The notes: a model not told the origin generated them from the sequence alone. 64,000 nt of DNA from JAICSD01 sp035637115 (GCA_035637115.1 DASPXV010000108.1:1-64000); one strand, 5' to 3'. Shown: positions 54,542 through 63,975, numbered from the stretch's first letter. Made by a program: numbers and translations.

Positions 54542-55447
54542 TCACGACTGTGCGGGACCCGCTGCGCGGACGATGGCGCGCGCTATCCCCGAGAGCGTGG
54601 CTCCCCATCCCGCGCCTGTGGCGCGGCGAGCCCACGTTCGCCTTGAACGCGGATGCTGTCCGGCTATCGTCGCATCCCAGCGTTCGTGAAACAGCAAGCC
54701 GTTACGCAGCACGCGCGCGAGGTAGGCGGCCGACGGGTTCGCACCAGTCGTCGTGCTTCCCAGGTGGTCATAGCCGCCGATCCGTTCGTAGCCGCACGTG
54801 GCGACCTTCCAGCCCGCCTCGCGAATCCTGTATGCGAGATCTGCCTCGTCCCACTCGGTCGGACGAAACGCTTCGTCCAGCGCACCGACGCGATCGATGC
54901 AGGCGCGCCTTACGACCCATGGGCGAATGACAACGTCAACTTCCTGAAGGCGAAACCAGTTTCCCGGCCGCGGGCCGATCGTGCTCTGCAGCCGGCGCCA
55001 GTCCGTCAGATCCTCCCATCGCACGATCGGATCATCCACCGGCGTGCAGTTCAAGCCGCGGCTGAGACTTATCAGGCCGAGGTCGGAATAGGCATCGAAC
55101 GTTCGCACCAGCTCGGGAACCAGCCAGCCCGCGCGCAGGAACATGTCATCCTGCCACGCCATCAACAGTCCACCGCGAGCGTGCGCCATCCCCGCGTTCG
55201 TACAGCGCAACTCGTGCGCGTCGTCCTGGTGGATCCAGCGCAGGCGCGAAGCGCCCCACGATGTCGCTGACAGTTTCTCGAGGAACGCGGGAGTCTCGTC
55301 GCGACAGCCGTCCTCGACGACGATGATTTCAATGTCGTCGCCGCCGAAACGCTGCCAGGCATCGAGGCACTGACGGAGCACCGCTTGGTTGTTGAACGTC
55401 GGAATGACGACGCTCAGCGCCGGAACGCGTTCAGCTGCGGCGGCCAT
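54542..55447 (-). CDS. glycosyltransferase family 2 protein
   Basis: 301 residues, GT-A fold. The N-terminus LSVVIPTFNNQAVLRQCLDAW and IIVVEDGCRDETP is the nucleotide-binding half. ARGGLLMAWQDDMFLRAGWL carries the acidic DD of the metal site, and DEAFRPTEWDEADLAYRIREAG the catalytic-base ED-type region. A single Rossmann domain without membrane helices. It overlaps the upstream methyltransferase by 17 bp. Sugar specificity unknown. Confidence 0.9.
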   Translation of the reverse strand: MAAAAERVPALSVVIPTFNNQAVLRQCLDAWQRFGGDDIEIIVVEDGCRDETPAFLEKLSATSWGASRLRWIHQDDAHELRCTNAGMAHARGGLLMAWQDDMFLRAGWLVPELVRTFDAYSDLGLISLSRGLNCTPVDDPIVRWEDLTDWRRLQSTIGPRPGNWFRLQEVDVVIRPWVVRRACIDRVGALDEAFRPTEWDEADLAYRIREAGWKVATCGYERIGGYDHLGSTTTGANPSAAYLARVLRNGLLFHERWDATIAGQHPRSRRTWARRATGAGWGATLSGIARAIVRAAGPAQS

Positions 55448-56354
55448 AGGCCTGCAGATTGAACGAGATCGGCAGCGCGGCGCCGCCAGGCAGTACGCGT
55501 GCGACGTAGTACGTCGCGAGTCGAACCATGCGATCCGCGCTGAAACCGGGGGCCTCCGGCAGTTCGGGGACAGCAGTCTGGACGGTCACGTCGCGAAAGC
55601 CAGCCTCCGACAGCGCGCGCCGCAACGATGCCGCGGAAAAGTGATTCACGTGCACGAGATTGTCCGCGAGGGTCGCGCGATATGACCGCCGGAGGCGCGC
55701 CCGCAGGTTCTCCTTGAATCGCTGCGCATGACCGTTGGGCACTTTGACGGCGATCCAGCCGCCGGCGCAGAGCAGCGATCGCGCGCTTCTCAGCACCTCC
55801 ATCGGCTGAGGCACGTGTTCGAGCACGTCCGTCAGCGTCACCGCGTCATAGCAGCGCGTCCGATTGAACGTGTGGATGTTTCCCTGGTGCACGATCGCGC
55901 CCGACGCCTGTGCAGCGTATGCCGCGGTCCTTGGATTGAGCTCCAGACCTTCGCCGTCCCAACCCTCGCGCCGCGCGAGGCGGAGGAAGCGGCCGGCGTG
56001 CGCGCCAACGTCGAGGAGCGCTCGCCCCGCCTTCGCACGCGCGCGCAATGACGCGAGGATGTCCGCGAAGATTCGATCCTTGTACGGCGCCTCGTGCTCC
56101 CTGACGATCCAGTCGTCCGACCACCGCTGGTCGTACATCCGGTCGAAGTAATTCGGCAACGACGGCAACGCCGCCGGTTGCGTGAAGCCGCAGCCACGAC
56201 ATCGCTGCAACACGATGCGCGCTCCGGTGTACTCCGCGAGCTCCGGATCCTGCTTCGTGTATTCGGACAGATCGAAGATTGCTTCGTGAACCGCGTCGAA
56301 CTCGCGCTCCTCGCAGACCCAGCATGCAGGAACATCGACGAAGCCGGCCGGCAT
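55431..56354 (-). CDS. class I methyltransferase with N-terminal Cys-rich motif
   Basis: 307 residues. The N-terminus has Cys pairs CWVC (11-14) and CRGCG (about 53-57), a possible zinc site as in sugar C-methyltransferases. It is followed by ALLDVGAHAGRFLRLARREG (motif I) and DVLEHVPQPMEVLRSARSLL. The best guess is methylation of a nucleotide sugar or glycan. The ATG is 1 bp from the stop of the GT4 gene upstream (sharing its last base), and its stop overlaps the GT2 gene. Confidence 0.82.
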   Translation of the reverse strand: MPAGFVDVPACWVCEEREFDAVHEAIFDLSEYTKQDPELAEYTGARIVLQRCRGCGFTQPAALPSLPNYFDRMYDQRWSDDWIVREHEAPYKDRIFADILASLRARAKAGRALLDVGAHAGRFLRLARREGWDGEGLELNPRTAAYAAQASGAIVHQGNIHTFNRTRCYDAVTLTDVLEHVPQPMEVLRSARSLLCAGGWIAVKVPNGHAQRFKENLRARLRRSYRATLADNLVHVNHFSAASLRRALSEAGFRDVTVQTAVPELPEAPGFSADRMVRLATYYVARVLPGGAALPISFNLQAYGRRS

Positions 56355-57592
56355 CAGAGCTGTTCCACAATGCCGGCTACTTCGACGGCCATGTCATCCC
56401 AGGAGCGGCGCCGCAGCACCGCCCCGAACGCCTTCGCGCGCTGCCGCCATCCAGCATCATCGGAGCGCCACAACCGGAAGCGATCGACGAGATCCTTCGA
56501 CGCAAGGGGAAGCGGCAAGGTCAACGGCCTCAGTTCTGGCGGGATCCGCTCGGCGACGCCTGCAATCGCCGACACGATCGCCGGGATGCCGCGGCACAGC
56601 CCCTCGTGGACGCCAAGGCCGTAGGCTTCGTAGCGCGCAGGGTGCACGAGGACATCAGCGGCCGCGAGCAGGCGCGGCACATCGTCACGAAATCCAAGGA
56701 ACGAGATTCGGCCTTCGAGCCCCTGCTCCACCGCGCGCCGTTGCCAGGAGGCGACCTCTGCGCCCGTTCCGACGACGGCGAGATCCGCGTCCCACGACGC
56801 ATCGCGACAGAGCTCCTGCCATGCATCGAACAGGATGTCGAATCCCTTGCGGCGATCGCCAAGGGCGCCGATGAACATCGCCAGCGGGCGGCATACGTCG
56901 TTGTTCAGCGACGTGCGCGCTTCGCGGCGCGCGTCATTGTTCAGCGACGCGCGTGCTTCGCAGCGCGCGTCATTGTTCAGCGACGCGCGTGCTTCGCAGC
57001 GCGCGTCATTGTTCAGCGACGCGCGCGCTTCGCGGCGCGCGTCTTCGGATATCGCACCGAACTGGGCCGCATCCGTTCCGTAGTACACGACGCGAATTTT
57101 CTCCGCGGGCACGTTGTAGTGACACCGAACGTCCTCGGCCGTGCGCTCGCTGTTGCAGATGACGGCGGGCGCACGCGCGATGGCATCTGCCTCGCTCGCG
57201 AGAAATCGCTTTCGGCCCGCCCTCGCCGTCATGCGCGCGCGTGGTTCCGCCGTGTCCGGCGCGTAGGCGGCGTGCAGGTAGTGAATCCACGTGGGACCGC
57301 GCCATCGCGCATTGCCGCCGTTCGAGAGCAGGCGGGCGGCAGGCCCGAGGCGGCGCGCCGTCGCCGATGCCTGGAGCGCGAGAAGCGGCCCGCCCATCAG
57401 GTGAGACCCGAGCGGTCGCGATGCGTGATGGATCGTGATGTTTCGCAGCGACGCGAGATCGGGCCACACACGGTGCGCCACCAGGTGCACGTCGCGTCCT
57501 GAAAGCGCCAGGTACCGCGCCAGCGCGTAGTTCGCGCGATCCATTCCGCCGAGCGGCGTGAAGTCGCCGGCCGCGAGCGCCCACCGCATCAT
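56354..57592 (-). CDS. glycosyltransferase family 4 protein with 12-residue tandem repeats
   Basis: 412 residues from ATG 57592 (a second ATG follows directly). VVYYGTDAAQFG is the linker, FIGALGDRRKGFDILFDAW opens the donor domain, and LVHPARYEAYGLGVHEGLCRGIP is the E-x7-E region. Between linker and donor domain (residues about 183-230) lie four copies of a 12-residue unit (NDARCEARASLN), encoded by a 36-bp tandem repeat. Relatives have one such short helix. The expansion falls at the hinge of the two GT-B lobes and might affect closure. The stop of the upstream membrane-protein gene overlaps the ATG. Confidence 0.87.
   Translation of the reverse strand: MMRWALAAGDFTPLGGMDRANYALARYLALSGRDVHLVAHRVWPDLASLRNITIHHASRPLGSHLMGGPLLALQASATARRLGPAARLLSNGGNARWRGPTWIHYLHAAYAPDTAEPRARMTARAGRKRFLASEADAIARAPAVICNSERTAEDVRCHYNVPAEKIRVVYYGTDAAQFGAISEDARREARASLNNDARCEARASLNNDARCEARASLNNDARREARTSLNNDVCRPLAMFIGALGDRRKGFDILFDAWQELCRDASWDADLAVVGTGAEVASWQRRAVEQGLEGRISFLGFRDDVPRLLAAADVLVHPARYEAYGLGVHEGLCRGIPAIVSAIAGVAERIPPELRPLTLPLPLASKDLVDRFRLWRSDDAGWRQRAKAFGAVLRRRSWDDMAVEVAGIVEQL
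56903..57046. repeat. four tandem copies of a 36-bp palindromic unit
   Basis: Units begin at 56903, 56939, 56975 and 57011 (GTTCAGCGACGCGCG...). Inner copies are nearly identical; the outer copies vary by a few bases. Each unit is itself almost palindromic around GC-TTCG-C. In frame: 36 bp is 12 codons. There are no unique spacers, so it is not a CRISPR array. Confidence 0.92.
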
Positions 57593-58953
57593 GCGTCCTG
57601 CACGCCGTAGCGCCACGCAACGCCGTGAAGCGCGCCGGCGAGGAACCAGTACTGAATGCCGATCTGCGCGACGAACGGCGTGAAGCTGAGAATCGTGATC
57701 GCAGGGCCCAGGCCGGCAGCGAGCACGACCGCGGCACAGACAGCGAGGCGCGGGAACTGCGTCTCCATCGCGACGCGCCATTGCGACCGGGTCACCGACA
57801 CGAGCGCGCCGAGGTAGGCGGCCACCATGAGGACGCCGCCGTCGATCATCCACCCTGTGAACTGAATCTCCGCCCAGATTGGGGGACTGTTTGGATTGTT
57901 GCTGCCGAAATAGTTGGCCGCCATTCCCCAGCGCGCCAGGCCGGCGCCGATGGGATACCGGAACAGCAGTTCGAAGAAGGTAAACGACAGCTGCGTTCCG
58001 CGCGCACCCTGATAAACGGAGAACGGATCCGAGGCGAAGAGCGATGCAACGCGTTCGGTGATCGCCGTACCGCCGAGCGCAACAGCGGCCGATAGACTGA
58101 CGAAGACGATGGCCCCCGCGAGGATGGAGAACTGCGACGCGCGACCCGATCGGCCCTGACGAAACGCGACCGCCGCATACGTGAGCATCATGACGACCGT
58201 GGCGACAAGGCTGACGCGGACCTGGCTCAGATAGATCGCGGAGAGCCCGGCGGCCGCAACGACGAGCGACAACAGGCGCTTCCATACCGGAATCGCGCTC
58301 ACGGCGAACACCATGCCGAGCAGCGCCGCGAACATCGCGGGGCCGGCGACGGCGCCCGGCGTATCGAACAGTCCAGGGGGACGGATGATGCGCACGCCGT
58401 TTGGACCGATGTACGTGACCGGACCAAGACCGGCGTCGCCAGCCGTCAGGATGCGGGAGAATTCCGCCGGAAGCCAGCGCGCGGGATCGTAGACCTGCAG
58501 CACGCCGACGACGGCGTTGGCGCCCGAACACAACAGGAGGATCCACATGATCCGGGCGAGCTGTTCGGGAGATTTGACGAACTCGGGCGCCCAGAAGAGC
58601 GGCGCGAGCACCGCAAAGTACACGGCCATGTGCGCGAAACCGCCGACCAGTGAAGACGTCTCAGGGTGGAAAACCATCACGGCGAGCAGCGACATGATCA
58701 CGGCGACCCACGGTTGCGCTCTCGATCGCGGCGCCTGCGAAACAGACTCGACGTGGTACCAGGCGAACGCCGCGAGACTGATCGCGAACGCGCTGAAGCG
58801 GATCGGCAACCGGAACGCCTGGCTGCCCGGCAGGTACAGCAGCGCGGGCAGCGCCGTCTGGCTGATGATGAAGATTTCCGCAAAGCCGAACGGCACGCGC
58901 GAGGGAACACTCGCTTCGATGTAGGCGGCCGCGCGAACTTCAGTGACCGGCAT
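57589..58953 (-). CDS. second O-antigen polymerase/ligase-like membrane protein
   Basis: About 454 residues with ten or more hydrophobic segments (for example VAVIMSLLAVMVFHP, AMFAALLGMVFAVSAIPVW, SILAGAIVFVSLSAAVALGG). A large loop holds YIGPNGVRIIRPPGLFDTPG; the C-terminal loop has PIGAGLARWGMAANYFG, recalling the Wzy signature. It is the second such protein in the locus, so one may polymerise and the other ligate or act on another glycan. ATG 58953 (MPVTEV) is preferred; upstream sequence is Arg-rich. Overlaps the upstream GT4 gene by 14 bp. Confidence 0.78.
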   Translation of the reverse strand: MPVTEVRAAAYIEASVPSRVPFGFAEIFIISQTALPALLYLPGSQAFRLPIRFSAFAISLAAFAWYHVESVSQAPRSRAQPWVAVIMSLLAVMVFHPETSSLVGGFAHMAVYFAVLAPLFWAPEFVKSPEQLARIMWILLLCSGANAVVGVLQVYDPARWLPAEFSRILTAGDAGLGPVTYIGPNGVRIIRPPGLFDTPGAVAGPAMFAALLGMVFAVSAIPVWKRLLSLVVAAAGLSAIYLSQVRVSLVATVVMMLTYAAVAFRQGRSGRASQFSILAGAIVFVSLSAAVALGGTAITERVASLFASDPFSVYQGARGTQLSFTFFELLFRYPIGAGLARWGMAANYFGSNNPNSPPIWAEIQFTGWMIDGGVLMVAAYLGALVSVTRSQWRVAMETQFPRLAVCAAVVLAAGLGPAITILSFTPFVAQIGIQYWFLAGALHGVAWRYGVQDA

Positions 58954-60196
58954 GGGTCGTGACGCGCGCGCGCGCCTCCTGGTACACGTCGATGAACGCG
59001 CGGGTAAAGTCGTCCGGATCGAACTGCCGGATTGCGGATCGGCGACCCGCCTCGCCGAGCCTCGCGCGCAGGGCTGCATCGGATGCGAGCCGCTCGATGC
59101 ACGTCGCAAGCCCCTGCGCATCGCCTGGTGCGTGCGTCAGCGCGTCGACCCCGTCGGTCACGAGCTCCGCGGCGCCTCCCGCGGCGCTGACGATGACCGC
59201 GCGCCCCGACGCGAGCCCTTCCGCGATGACAAGGCCGAACGGTTCCGGCTGCGTGCTCGCGTGCACGACGACGTCGAGGGCACGCAGCGCGGCGGCAGGT
59301 CGGTTGACGAAGCCCGTCAGTCCGACGCGGCCCGCCAGACCGGGAGAGGCGATCGTCCGTTCGAGCTCTTCACGCGCGTGCTGGCTTCCGGAGGTGTCGT
59401 AGAGCGCGCCACCGATAATGTACGCGCGACAGGGAATCGCCGGATTGATCTTCCGGATCGCTTCGAGGAACGTCATGTGTCCCTTCCAGCGTCCGTACGT
59501 CGCAACGAGCCCGACGCGCACCGTGCCGGCAGGCGCGGGCGGCAGGCCGGCGAGACGATCGAGATCGAGCGTGTCGCCAACGGGTGAGAATTCACACGTG
59601 TCGACCGCGTTATGGATCGTCGTCACCGGAACCGGTGCGTCGAGCGCTGCGGTGACTTCCGACGCGACGCTGCGGGAATTCGCGACGAGCGCGGCGCACC
59701 GGCCGATGTAGCGGCGCAGCAGCCTTCGGCTGATCGGGCGCCGCGCGACGTATTCGTGAATGTGCCAGACGAGCGCGGCGGGCGGCCGCATAACGCGCGC
59801 GCTCAGCACGTGCACCTTGAATCCGTTGCTGTGCACGACGTCAGGAGACAGCTCGGAAAGCAGTCGCTCGAGGCGACGGCTGTAAGGCGCGAGGCTGCCC
59901 GCGGCCAGCAACAGCGACGCGCCGCGGCCGATCAGGGCCGCGGCACTCGCGCCCCGGGATTCACCCACGCGCGTCAGTCGTTCCGGCAGCGGCAGGATGT
60001 GAGCTCGCGCGCCCGACGCCTCGACCGCTCGCGGCAGCGGACCTTCGCGCGGGACGATCACGTCGAGCGGCCAGGCCGGAACGATTCGCCGCAATCCGCG
60101 AACGAGCTCGAGCAGGCTGACTTCCGATCCCCCCATCTCGGCCGACACGCTCAGGAACGCGACCCGCAGCGGCGGCGCCGTGGCCGTGACGGTCAC
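58940..60196 (-). CDS. glycosyltransferase family 4 protein
   Basis: About 418 residues from GTG 60196, which overlaps the upstream methyltransferase stop (GTGA). FLSVSAEMGGSEVSLLELV is the acceptor loop. TIHNAVDTCEF is the linker, LVATYGRWKGHMTFLEAI opens the donor domain, and VHASTQPEPFGLVIAEGLASGRAVIVSAAGGAAEL is the E-x7-E motif plus ribose loop. Donor unknown. In-frame codons to 60331 are excluded as shadow. Confidence 0.9.
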   Translation of the reverse strand: MTVTATAPPLRVAFLSVSAEMGGSEVSLLELVRGLRRIVPAWPLDVIVPREGPLPRAVEASGARAHILPLPERLTRVGESRGASAAALIGRGASLLLAAGSLAPYSRRLERLLSELSPDVVHSNGFKVHVLSARVMRPPAALVWHIHEYVARRPISRRLLRRYIGRCAALVANSRSVASEVTAALDAPVPVTTIHNAVDTCEFSPVGDTLDLDRLAGLPPAPAGTVRVGLVATYGRWKGHMTFLEAIRKINPAIPCRAYIIGGALYDTSGSQHAREELERTIASPGLAGRVGLTGFVNRPAAALRALDVVVHASTQPEPFGLVIAEGLASGRAVIVSAAGGAAELVTDGVDALTHAPGDAQGLATCIERLASDAALRARLGEAGRRSAIRQFDPDDFTRAFIDVYQEARARVTTHAGH

Positions 60197-60855
60197 TTGC
60201 GTCCCACCGCGACGATGTTGTCGGAGAAGCGACGCGGCGCCAGCCGGGCGACGGCCGAAGGATAGTGAAGGGCGCTCAACGGCAGCCGACCGTGGCAGGT
60301 GAAGGTGACGCCGGTATCGCACAGGCCGCACTCCGAGAAGATGCGGCGAAGGTCGGCTTCGAGGAGAGCGGTCACGTGCGCCGGATATTCGCCGTCCTGG
60401 AACGCGGAGAAGCGTCCCTTGAGAAGCAGTGTGAGCAGGCTGAGCGCGCTCAACTGATTCGGCGTCGTCACGACCACCCAGCCGCCGGGCCGCACGACGC
60501 GCGTAAGCTCGCGGACAAACGCGCGCGGATTCTCGAGGTGCTCGATGACTTCGACGGCGACCGCCGCGTCCACGCTTCCGTCTGCGAGCGGCAGACGTCC
60601 GGTGTCCAAATCGATCGATCGGAAATCCACGTCGTCCGGCAGCCCTTCATAGCGGACGGCATCGAGTCCAATGCAGGATGCAAACGTTCCCCTTAGCGCC
60701 GGCCACAACGCGCCAGAACCGCAGCCCACGTCGGCGACGATGCCGCGCGCGCCGCGCGCGGACAGCAGATCCGCGACAGTGCGACAGATCCGATCGTCGC
60801 TGCGACCGAGACTGAGGCGGGCACGGGCCTCGATGGTGGGGGCAGGTGACATCAT
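60193..60855 (-). CDS. class I SAM-dependent methyltransferase
   Basis: 220 residues. Motif I VADVGCGSGALWPAL (about 40-54), the acidic residue in CIGLDAVRYEG, VEVIEHLENPRAFVRELTRVVRPGGWVVVTTPN for motifs III-IV. The later part (FSAFQDGEYPAHVTALLEADLRRIF) resembles Methyltransf_23-type enzymes. Probably glycan or lipid methylation. ATG 60855 overlaps the stop of the upstream GT4; its own stop overlaps the downstream GT4 start. Confidence 0.86.
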   Translation of the reverse strand: MMSPAPTIEARARLSLGRSDDRICRTVADLLSARGARGIVADVGCGSGALWPALRGTFASCIGLDAVRYEGLPDDVDFRSIDLDTGRLPLADGSVDAAVAVEVIEHLENPRAFVRELTRVVRPGGWVVVTTPNQLSALSLLTLLLKGRFSAFQDGEYPAHVTALLEADLRRIFSECGLCDTGVTFTCHGRLPLSALHYPSAVARLAPRRFSDNIVAVGRK

Positions 60856-61952
60856 GCCGCGGAGCTACGCAGGCGCTGTTCGCGAACCGCATCGCACACG
60901 TGTCGAACGGCGTCCGCGGGATCGCTGATGCGCCGCGCCCGGGCGGGTCCTTGCGAACCGAGCGCATTCCGTAATGACGAATCGTCGATGAGCCGTTGCA
61001 GCGCCGCACCGACGAGTGCAGGCGTGGACTCGCGCACGAGAACGCCGCACTGCTCGTCCACGATTTCAGTCGCACCACCCATCGCGGTAGTAATGACAGG
61101 TGTTCCAGCTGCGAGCGCCTCGACGAAGACGACGCCGAATGGTTCCGGAGCCGTGTTCGGCTGGCAGTAGATGTCAGCGGCAGCCATCAACCGGGGAACA
61201 TCGACGCGCTCTCCCAGGAAGCGGACGGCCGTTCCCGCCGCGAGACGGGACAACATCTCGGCATACGCAGCTTCCGCCGGTCGCTGAGGTCCACCCGCAA
61301 TCCACACGACGATGTCGCCGCGAAGCTGGCGCGCCGCCTCGATCAGGACGCGATGCCCTTTCCACGCTTCGAGCCGCGCAGCAATGAGAATGACGGTGGT
61401 CGCCTCGCGCGCGCCGAGTTCTTCGCGGAGAGTCCGGCGTTCAATCGTGGAGACATCCGGAGCCGCGGCAACCGCCGGATGGATTACGTCCTTCGCTACG
61501 CCGGGCATCCATTGCGCGACGAGCGCTGCCGTATAGCCGCTGTTACAAATGAACCGGTCGGGGGGCATGCGTGCGACGCGCCGCTCGGACCATTGATCGC
61601 CGTGTGGCGCATCGTGCACCCACATCAGAAGCGGGACGCCCGCCCGGCGCGCGGCTGGCCCGGCCAGCGCACAGGACCATGGCGCGTGCGCGATCACTGC
61701 GTCATACGCGGATGCCGAGATGACTCGCCGCAGCGCGCGTCGCGCCCGCCACACCGTGTCGGGGCGCCGGAAGCGCACGTCACCGATGACGTGAGGTGTT
61801 ACGCCATAGTCACGCAGCTCGCGCGAGAGTCTCGCATCGAAGCTGAGCGCGATGTCGTGCGCGCACTCGTCGTTCGCGGCCGAGACGATCCCGAGCAGCA
61901 TCCGCTCGATGCCGCCAAAGAGATTGCCTGCCGTGACGTGAAGGATGCGCAC
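60852..61952 (-). CDS. glycosyltransferase family 4 protein
   Basis: 366 residues. It begins MRILHVTAGNLFGGIERML. The linker is VIHPAVAAAPD, the donor domain starts LIAARLEAWKGHRVLIEAA, and YCQPNTAPEPFGVVFVEALAAGTPV is the E-x7-E motif. Probably one of the first enzymes transcribed after the export genes; 11 bp separate it from the export-protein stop upstream. Donor unknown. Confidence 0.91.
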   Translation of the reverse strand: MRILHVTAGNLFGGIERMLLGIVSAANDECAHDIALSFDARLSRELRDYGVTPHVIGDVRFRRPDTVWRARRALRRVISASAYDAVIAHAPWSCALAGPAARRAGVPLLMWVHDAPHGDQWSERRVARMPPDRFICNSGYTAALVAQWMPGVAKDVIHPAVAAAPDVSTIERRTLREELGAREATTVILIAARLEAWKGHRVLIEAARQLRGDIVVWIAGGPQRPAEAAYAEMLSRLAAGTAVRFLGERVDVPRLMAAADIYCQPNTAPEPFGVVFVEALAAGTPVITTAMGGATEIVDEQCGVLVRESTPALVGAALQRLIDDSSLRNALGSQGPARARRISDPADAVRHVCDAVREQRLRSSAA

Positions 61953-61963
61953 GCGTCTAGTGT

Positions 61964-62770
61964 CTAGAAGATGCGCTGCGGTACGCGGATGGTGTCGTTT
62001 GCGAGAACGGGGTCGGTCAACTTCGCCCGCCGCTTCTCCATCCTGCCGTTCACCACGCGCTCGATCTCAATTCGCCCGAGGCCGGCACGCTCGGTCGGCC
62101 CGCCGGCCAGCGTCAGCGCGCGTTCGACGGTCAATCCGTCTTCCCACGTGTAAGAAGAGGGCGAGCGCACCTGGCCGGTGATGAAGAAGCTTTCAGCTTT
62201 GGGGACGAGGACGGTATCGCCGTCCTTCAGCAGCACGTTCTGCGCCTTGCCGGTTTCGATGTCCCGCCGCGATACGCGGATTTCTTCGATGGCGCCGGCG
62301 GCGTTTCGCCGGCTGATGAGCACGTACGATCCGGCGTCAGTGGTCAGCGATCCGGCCTGTGCGAGAACGCTCGTCAGCGACACGTTCCCCTGCAGGATGT
62401 ATTCACCGGGACTGCGAATGCCAACACCCTGCACGCTGACGGTCTTGCTGCGGTACTTGACCACGGTCACGCTGACGGACGGATTCACGAGGAACCCTTT
62501 CGACAGCCGATCCTTGACCTCCTTCTCCGCGGCGCGAGCGCTGAGCCCACCCACCTTCACACGGCCGATGTAGGGACAATCAATGGTGCCGTCGTTGTCC
62601 ACCGTGACGCTGGCGCGCGACGCGTCCGGTTCGCCGAACACAGTGATGTCGATCACGTCCGCAACGCCGATGACGTAGTCGTCGGACGCCGGCTGCGTCC
62701 CCCTTGCCGTGGCCGTGGCCGGCGGCAGCGCGGACTGGAACAGCAGCAATAGAAGCGCGAGCATGTTCAT
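61964..62770 (-). CDS. polysaccharide export protein (Wza-like, SLBB domains)
   Basis: About 268 residues. A short hydrophobic leader (MLALLLLLFQSALPPATA) exports it; no lipobox Cys is seen, unlike classical Wza. The Poly_export domain follows (YVIGVADVIDITVFGEPDAS, DCPYIGRVKVGGLSA), then SLBB-type repeats (VSVQGVGIRSPGEYILQGNVSLTSVL; FFITGQVRSPSSYTW). It would form the periplasmic/outer-membrane channel with the Wzc-type kinase. ATG 62770 overlaps the beta-barrel gene stop (ATGA). Confidence 0.92.
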   Translation of the reverse strand: MNMLALLLLLFQSALPPATATARGTQPASDDYVIGVADVIDITVFGEPDASRASVTVDNDGTIDCPYIGRVKVGGLSARAAEKEVKDRLSKGFLVNPSVSVTVVKYRSKTVSVQGVGIRSPGEYILQGNVSLTSVLAQAGSLTTDAGSYVLISRRNAAGAIEEIRVSRRDIETGKAQNVLLKDGDTVLVPKAESFFITGQVRSPSSYTWEDGLTVERALTLAGGPTERAGLGRIEIERVVNGRMEKRRAKLTDPVLANDTIRVPQRIF

Positions 62771-63975
62771 AGCGTCGTCCCCCACGTCAATCCCGCGAAG
62801 ATGCGGTGATTCCGATAACGGTGCTCGGCGGATCGATCGGAGTCGCGGCGGGACCAATCCATGTTGATGCCGATGCGCACGCGGGTCGAGAACCGATAGC
62901 CGATGCCGCCGCCATAACTCATCATCGTGTCGCGACCGGCATCAGCAGCCACGCCGCGGTAATCCATCAGGCTGCGCGTCCCGGTACCGCGCACATCCAG
63001 CGGACCGACAACCGCCGTCGTCCATGTGATGCCAACAGTGCTGCCGATGTAGTAGTCCGTCGCCTCGTCGTACGAGTACTGCACGTCGCGGTTGACGAGG
63101 GCCTGGAGCTGGTGCCGGCCGTAGATGGTTGCGGCGACCGAAACCGTGGAGACCAGGCCCGAATAATCCGGAAGCGTCGGCGACAGCGTTTCGAAACGCC
63201 GGAAACCAACCGACGCATTGCCCGTGATGAGGCCGCTCGGACTGAACGTGAGGCCGGGCGTCACTCGCCATGTGTTCGAGTTGCGATCGGGTGCCAGCTG
63301 GAAGCGCTGCTGCTCGCGCGCGACGAGCATGGTGAAGCGCGTCAGCGGCGTCAGCTCGATCCCGAAGCCGCCGTCGACAGTCTGCCTGTGGCCGTCGAAG
63401 CTCCGGCGCAGGTCCACGCCGCGGAATTCCGCGCCGGGATCGAACGCGATCTTCGTGCGTGTCGCGTTCAATAACAGACGCGTGCGCGAAGCAACGGCGA
63501 TCGCCACGCCCGCGCCGTACATCAAGTCGCGGTGCCGGGCGCGCGCGTCCACTTCGGCATTGAGCCGCGAGCGGCTGCTCACGCCCTGCGCTGTCGCATA
63601 CGGGCGGAATCGTCCGAGGTCGAATTCGAGACGCGCGAGCCCTGACGTGTTCGTGCCCCGCTCGCTTGAGTACTTCCGGTAATACACGTAGTCGGTCGTC
63701 GTCCCGTACGTCAGGCGCAGGCGGCGCATGCGAAACGTGACGTCCGCGCGCGGCGTCAGCGTGAACGTGAAGTCCGTTTTGGGATCGACCGGTTCGTTGA
63801 ACACGTTGTTGTCCACGCCCATGTCTCGCAGGAGCAGACTCGGCGTCAGGCGAACCGGCCCGAGAACGACCGTGCCCGGCGGCGGGGTGTCGGGATCCTG
63901 CGCCGCTGTGGCGATTGGCGCAAGCGCTCCGGCGGCACAGGCAAGAGCAGCTGCGAGACGAAACACGCGGCGCAT
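62767..63975 (-). CDS. outer-membrane beta-barrel protein of the exopolysaccharide locus
   Basis: 402 residues. A signal peptide (VFRLAAALACAAGALAPIATAAQ) is cleaved near AAQ-D. The rest is alternating beta-strand sequence rich in Arg, Tyr, Gly and Thr (FTFTLTPRADVTFRMRRLRLTYG; RIGINMDWSRRDSDRS), ending FAGLTWGTTL, where the near-final aromatic fits outer-membrane insertion. Similar proteins head exopolysaccharide loci next to Wza-type genes and may form or support the exit pore. The start ATG 63975 lies 25 bp from the window edge, so the promoter is not visible. Confidence 0.82.
   Translation of the reverse strand: MRRVFRLAAALACAAGALAPIATAAQDPDTPPPGTVVLGPVRLTPSLLLRDMGVDNNVFNEPVDPKTDFTFTLTPRADVTFRMRRLRLTYGTTTDYVYYRKYSSERGTNTSGLARLEFDLGRFRPYATAQGVSSRSRLNAEVDARARHRDLMYGAGVAIAVASRTRLLLNATRTKIAFDPGAEFRGVDLRRSFDGHRQTVDGGFGIELTPLTRFTMLVAREQQRFQLAPDRNSNTWRVTPGLTFSPSGLITGNASVGFRRFETLSPTLPDYSGLVSTVSVAATIYGRHQLQALVNRDVQYSYDEATDYYIGSTVGITWTTAVVGPLDVRGTGTRSLMDYRGVAADAGRDTMMSYGGGIGYRFSTRVRIGINMDWSRRDSDRSAEHRYRNHRIFAGLTWGTTL

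Noticed and set aside
56903..57046. Possible CRISPR array because of 36-bp direct repeats
   Set aside because: The copies are directly joined with no unique spacers, are in frame in a glycosyltransferase, and there are no cas genes.
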